Below are positions 59,890-64,000 of a stretch of 64,000 bases of DNA, in pieces. Numbering within the stretch: position 1 is the stretch's first letter; each line of letters starts with the position of its first letter. The DNA is taken from the NCBI GenBank assembly GCA_037043455.1, contig JAWPHD010008279.1, positions 1 to 64,000 of the forward strand, in the 5' to 3' direction. The position numbers and the translations under genes are program-made. The DNA is from Cyrtodaria siliqua. Taxonomy: Eukaryota > Mollusca > Bivalvia > Adapedonta > Hiatellidae. The notes under the pieces were generated by a model. The model saw only the letters and a program-made list of their open reading frames with translations, ran no database searches and was not told the DNA's origin.

Positions 59890-62046
59890 GGTCACATACC
59901 ACTATTGTTTTGGGGCTACTGATTGGCTGAAAAAAGTATAGGGTGTATTAGGGTATATCTTTTTCGAAAGAGCTATTTTCTGATTGGGTAGAATTGCCTT
60001 AATCATAACTGATGTACATAAAATGTCAAAATAATATGTGTAGGTGATAAAAAACAACAACTGTATTTGTTCTTGCATCTGGGTTATTTTATTGAGAAAA
60101 TTGCAGGTATAGTAAATTGTCAGACATTCACATTTATTTGCTGCGAGCCCGACGGTCAGCACCTTCATCAAACCGAAAGTAGGTGAAAGCATTACAAAAA
60201 CCCCAATTATTTTCACTTTTTTAAGTGTGTCTAGGATAGTTCTTGAAAATAAAGTAGCCTAAAAGGTTCCCTTGGGTATGTAAAATGTGTTTTAGGGCCA
60301 AAAGGCTATAATGTAACCCTATGTAAAATGCAATAGTGGTATATGACCTAAAGCTAGATTATGCATGGGGTAAAAGTGAAAGTAGACATACTTTTTTTCT
60401 AACACAATGATTTGAAAGTGTGAGAAAAGTTGAATTATGTTGTATTTTGACTTTTCTTGTAACTGTTTTAATGATTTTTAAATATTTGAAAGTTTTATGA
60501 TGCAATATCGGTAATTTAAATATTTTATTAGGGTTGTGGACACAAAATTAGCCATACCTGACACCTGGTATACACAATTGGCCTGTAATGCTCCTATTAG
60601 ACACAATTAAAGGTATATCTAGTAAGTTTTATTCATTTCTGAGGGCTTTGCATACATTTTTTGGCAAAAATGTCAGAAAGCGACAAGCTGCTAAGATGTC
60701 GAAAAGCGCTTATGTCTGTTTTGAAAAAGATGTTGAGGTAAACTCTGACTCTGAGTTCATCGCGTCTTAACAGTTAGTGTTGATATGCAATATATTTTAT
60801 GCGGTTTAATACGTTTTACAAATTAAATAATTTAGTTGGCAAAAAATATGACATTTTCCTTTTTTTTTTAAAGTTTTTTTCTGCCCCACCCCCTAGATTT
60901 TAATGACTTTTCATGGATCTGTACTGTCAACAGTGCTTTTTGGCTGCATGGTTGCATGAAAATGACCTGTAAAGGTGGCACAAACAATATCTAATAAAAA
61001 AATACATTAAATTGTACAGTTACATGCAATCTTGTGTAATGAGCATATTGTAAAACATGGCATGGCCTTAAAAATGGAGTTGTGGAGGATATTCTCAGAA
61101 TTCTTTTCTGTCATTTTTAAAGTGAAAAGTTGCATTTTCTTGATGGTTTCACATATAGAAACTGCTGCATAATGTTAATTAATCCATTTGAAGGCAGATT
61201 TTGAATATATACAAAAACAGTGGCATTTTTTATGGTAAAATCTGCTATTTTGAGACCTGAAAATCACAAATATCATTTTTCAGTCGAAATGATTTTCAAG
61301 AGAGCTTCAACTGGTTGCAAATCACATGTTATTGATGAAATCAATTCAAAATCACTTTATTTGAAACAAAAGATTGGAACGGATGTCGAGATATGGCATT
61401 TTGAAGATTCTGGATTTACGCGTAAAAATCGCATGAATTTGACATCAGCCGAAGCCCTTTAAAGCCCTCATATTTTGTAGAAAAGTATTTTTTTCTGAAA
61501 ACAAAAGACACCATTTTCCTCAGAATGAATGTATGAAACAATTTAGCTAGAAAAAACAAACTTCAGTTAGGTTTAAATGTCTATTTAGGTCACATACCAC
61601 TATTGTTTTGGGGCTACTGATTGGCTGAAAAAAGTATAGGGTGTATTAGGGTATATCTTTTTCGAAAGAGCTATTTTCTGATTGGGTAGAATTGCCTTAA
61701 TCATAACTGATGTACATAAAATGTCAAAATAATATGTGTAGGTGATAAAAAACAACAACTGTATTTGTTCTTGCATCTGGGTTATTTTATTGAGAAAATT
61801 GCAGGTATAGTAAATTGTCAGACATTCACATTTATTTGCTGCGAGCCCGACGGTCAGCACCTTCATCAAACCGAAAGTAGGTGAAAGCATTACAAAAACC
61901 CCAATTATTTTCACTTTTTTAAGTGTGTCTAGGATAGTTCTTGAAAATAAAGTAGCCTAAAAGGTTCCCTTGGGTATGTAAAATGTGTTTTAGGGCCAAA
62001 AGGCTATAATGTAACCCTATGTAAAATGCAATAGTGGTATATGACC
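59890..62046. mobile_element. 2.16-kb element with identical 459-bp terminal direct repeats
   Basis: 59890-60348 and 61588-62046 appear identical over 459 bp. Each repeat is itself bounded by inverted ends GGTCACATACCACTATTG and CAATAGTGGTATATGACC. ATAT flanks the whole (59886-59889 and 62047-62050), whereas the inner borders differ (TAAAGC and TATTTA). The 1239-bp interior has two short frames (60588-60770, 61220-61462) without recognisable domains. The identical 104-codon minus frames inside the repeats are not supported as genes. Confidence 0.85.
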
Positions 62047-62060
62047 ATATATCTCTCTAG

Positions 62061-62102
62061 GTGTAACCAGGGCTTTATATTCATATAAAGCCCTGGTGTA
62101 AC
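62061..62102. repeat. 28-bp palindrome flanked by GTGTAAC duplications
   Basis: 62068-62095 is a perfect palindrome with 13-base arms (CAGGGCTTTATAT) around TC. GTGTAAC lies directly on each side. The related repeat at 26041 has a single GTGTAAC and no palindrome, so this looks like an insertion. Confidence 0.8.
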
Positions 62103-62250
62103 ACGCCCATTGATTGTTGCATTGAGTTGTGTGTGAATTAAAATTTAAATGCCATGTTGTCATTCATATCTAGACCCAAATTAAAAATGAATAACTTACA
62201 TTCTCATCACAAATGACACATATGCTGCCAAAATATCCACAGAAAATTGC
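62096..62250. repeat. Dispersed repeat pieces shared with 26041 and 30040
   Basis: 62096-62190 matches 26041-26130 and 62191-62250 matches 30040-30095, joining two repeats found apart elsewhere. 62250-62900 has no supported feature. Confidence 0.7.
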
Positions 62251-62906
62251 TAATGCTAACTACTAAATTACAAGATTTTGGTAAAATATGTTAAATTGGA
62301 ATATGTTTGCCTGAAACTTACTTATTTCTTGCGTAAATATAATTTCAGAATATCTGCAAATTAAATGTTGCAAGATTTGAAATAACGCATGAAAACAATT
62401 TAGTTTTAATCGGGACTATTTTACTACAAAAATAATACGTACTTAGGTCTCCTCAATCGAAACGCATATGTAAACATTTCAAACCGAAGCTCGATAGCAG
62501 AAAATTACTAATAAAAAGGAACTCATAGAAATAAAAATTGAAATTATTTAATATAGGTCTATATTTTATCTTTGCAGATCACGCAAAAGGATTTACTATA
62601 AACATCGTGATAACTTTTTTGAATAATCACGTGACCTAACCTACGTTTGCCCTACTTCCTTTGACGTTGACAGAGACAAATGAGGAACGAGTGTACTCTG
62701 GGTAGAGATTGGGCAGAACGCTGACAATATATATATAAACTGTATGAGGTTATCCACATAACACATTTATCAAGTCCAATCTTAGTTTAAACCCTCCAAG
62801 GTTTGTGGATTTACAATGATATGAAATGTCTTAGTTAATTTGTTAAAAAAAATAGTTTAAATTTTGATTTATAGCTGGCCTTGTACTTTTCTCCCTTGAC
62901 TCTTAC

Positions 62907-62935
62907 CAACCTCCGCGCAGGGATATTGTAGCCAT
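62907..62935 (-). CDS. Candidate first coding exon of an unknown gene
   Basis: ATG at 62935 opens MATISLRGG and runs into a strong donor, TTG|GTAAGAG, after 29 bases (phase 2). The leftover TG plus C from the acceptor at 58420 gives a Cys codon and keeps the frame there. This rests only on splice signals and phase. Confidence 0.2.
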
Positions 62936-63481
62936 ACACTGCTTCACGGCGCATGTCCCACCGTTTCACTCAAACACATGTCTATGACGTGCTCCCCCGA
63001 TAATGTTTGACCAATGAATTGCGTTTTATTTTATCACGTGTAGTGGCTACTGACAGTCGTTAATTTTATTGACGGCTGTGTAGAAGTCTAATTGACATGT
63101 CGCCAGTACTTAGTTATCTACGCCCTATTGTTGATGTCGGAGTATATTGACAATAGTTTATATAACGTTCCACGTGCTGTTGTTTGTCGGAGGTATCGTT
63201 CTGGTTTGATTGGTTGAAATGGATAAATGATTGACAACTGGCGACATGTTAACCACTACGGGGAGTTTGGACTCTTACATGCCATTTACATTACAATCAT
63301 CACAAAAAACAAACAAAAACACTGCAAAATGATCAATATCCAAACTTGAAAAATGGGAAACAAAATGGTCATCCACATCACACAATCTAAAACACCCACA
63401 AACACTTCATAATACCTGCATAATACAAAACTAAAGCAACAACATCCGCAAAAAAAACTTTGTCTTGACATTTCAGATGAT

Positions 63482-63960
63482 TTTGACGTGGATCACACAC
63501 ATAGATAAAATCACCAAAAAAGCAAATCAAACATTTGGAAACCTTCGCAGACAATCAAAGTACATTCAGAACCCCTTTACTTTCTGTGGCTTACAAACTG
63601 TTAGTTGACCTCAACTCGAGTACTGCTCCACTGCCTGGCCTTTAGTTCGACCTCAACTCGAGTACTGCTCCACTGCCTGGCCTTTAGTTCGACCTCAACT
63701 CGAGTACTGCTCCACTGCCTGGCCTTTAGTTCGACCTCAACTCGAGTACTGCTCCACTGCCTGGCCTTTAGTTCGACCTCAACTCGAGTACTGCTCCACT
63801 GCCTAGCCTTTAGTTCGACCTCAACTCGAGTACTGCTCCATCGCCTGGCCTTGCCACAGTGAATGCTACATTTATAACAAGACTGAAGGACTCGTCGGAT
63901 AAAGCATGACTAAAGACAAACTTCAAGCATCAAAGAGATGCTCCACTTCCTGAACTGGAG
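63482..63960 (+). pseudogene. LINE fragment around the RT thumb region
   Basis: 63480-63545 reads ILTWITHIDKITKKANQTFG then NLRRQ, the conserved segment after the RT palm in CR1/jockey-like LINEs. It is followed, after frame changes, by AYKLLV and the repeated LVRPQLEYCSTAWP motif. After the array, the remains of EMLHFLNWRRLDQ are seen. Frameshifts and stops make it non-functional. 62940-63480 otherwise contains no supported gene. Confidence 0.8.
63607..63850 (+). repeat. 42-bp minisatellite made of a LINE thumb motif, six copies
   Basis: Unit CGACCTCAACTCGAGTACTG, CTCCACTGCCTGGCCTTTAG, TT. In the LINE frame each unit encodes RPQLEYCSTAWPLV. The first copy lacks the C before GACC. The copies are almost identical, with only CCTGG/CCTAG and CACTGCC/CATCGCC changes in the last two. 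Confidence 0.95.
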
Positions 63961-64000
63961 AAGACTTGACCAGTGATGTATGTATAGTAGGCTCTCCCTT

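Noticed and set aside
59902..61914. Two identical 104-codon minus frames
   Set aside because: Identity reflects duplication of the 459-bp terminal repeat. The frame lacks recognisable domains and crosses AT-rich repeat sequence.

Overview
Intron-rich, AT-rich animal DNA dominated by interspersed and tandem repeats. The tRNA-derived repeat tails (ends such as GGCGACGTTAAA), the tandem-core elements ending in a short hairpin, and the many TTAA-flanked miniature elements resemble bivalve or other mollusc genomes. That assignment is recognition and inference, with no database check. There are no rRNA genes, no CRISPR array and no prokaryotic operon. Most open frames are chance frames inside repeats.

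Layout. 0-14 kb: a truncated SINE, a 61-bp tandem array, a large foldback element, SINEs, and a striking 63-bp minisatellite of about 53 copies (5.25-8.63 kb), then a TTAA-flanked foldback element and a palindrome. 14.1-22.2 kb, minus strand: the one clear host gene, a complete TSPO (translocator protein) of three coding exons (40 + 72 + 56 = 168 aa). Its second intron is packed with tandem-core repeats. 23-31 kb: palindromes, a third foldback copy, more tandem-core elements and a 135-bp array. 32-33.6 kb: a three-level nest, with a tRNA-derived SINE split by a 1.23-kb element with a 9-bp target duplication, itself carrying a 270-bp MITE flanked by TTA. 35-37.3 kb: a G-rich array inside a tandem-core element. 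37.6-39 kb: MITEs and a fossil LINE piece. 39.4-45.5 kb: a candidate 6.16-kb terminal-inverted-repeat element enclosing a possible small spliced transcript.

48.8-54.4 kb: a nearly intact non-LTR retrotransposon. ORF1 (coiled coil plus RRM-like C-terminus) and ORF2 (APE endonuclease plus reverse transcriptase) overlap as UAAUG. ORF2's C-terminal zinc-finger region is cut off by an in-frame stop and then a frameshift. 54.4-56.9 kb: an older, rearranged LINE carrying a 565-bp insertion. 57-62 kb: a MITE with TGA duplications, a weak two-exon gene candidate, and a 2.16-kb element whose ends are identical 459-bp direct repeats, each bounded by inverted repeats. 63.5-64 kb: a LINE fragment in which a 14-codon thumb-domain motif has been amplified into a six-copy minisatellite.

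The window shows one housekeeping-type gene (TSPO, mitochondrial outer membrane) surrounded by layers of mobile DNA. No cooperating set of host genes can be read from it. The most unusual content is the architecture of the repeats.
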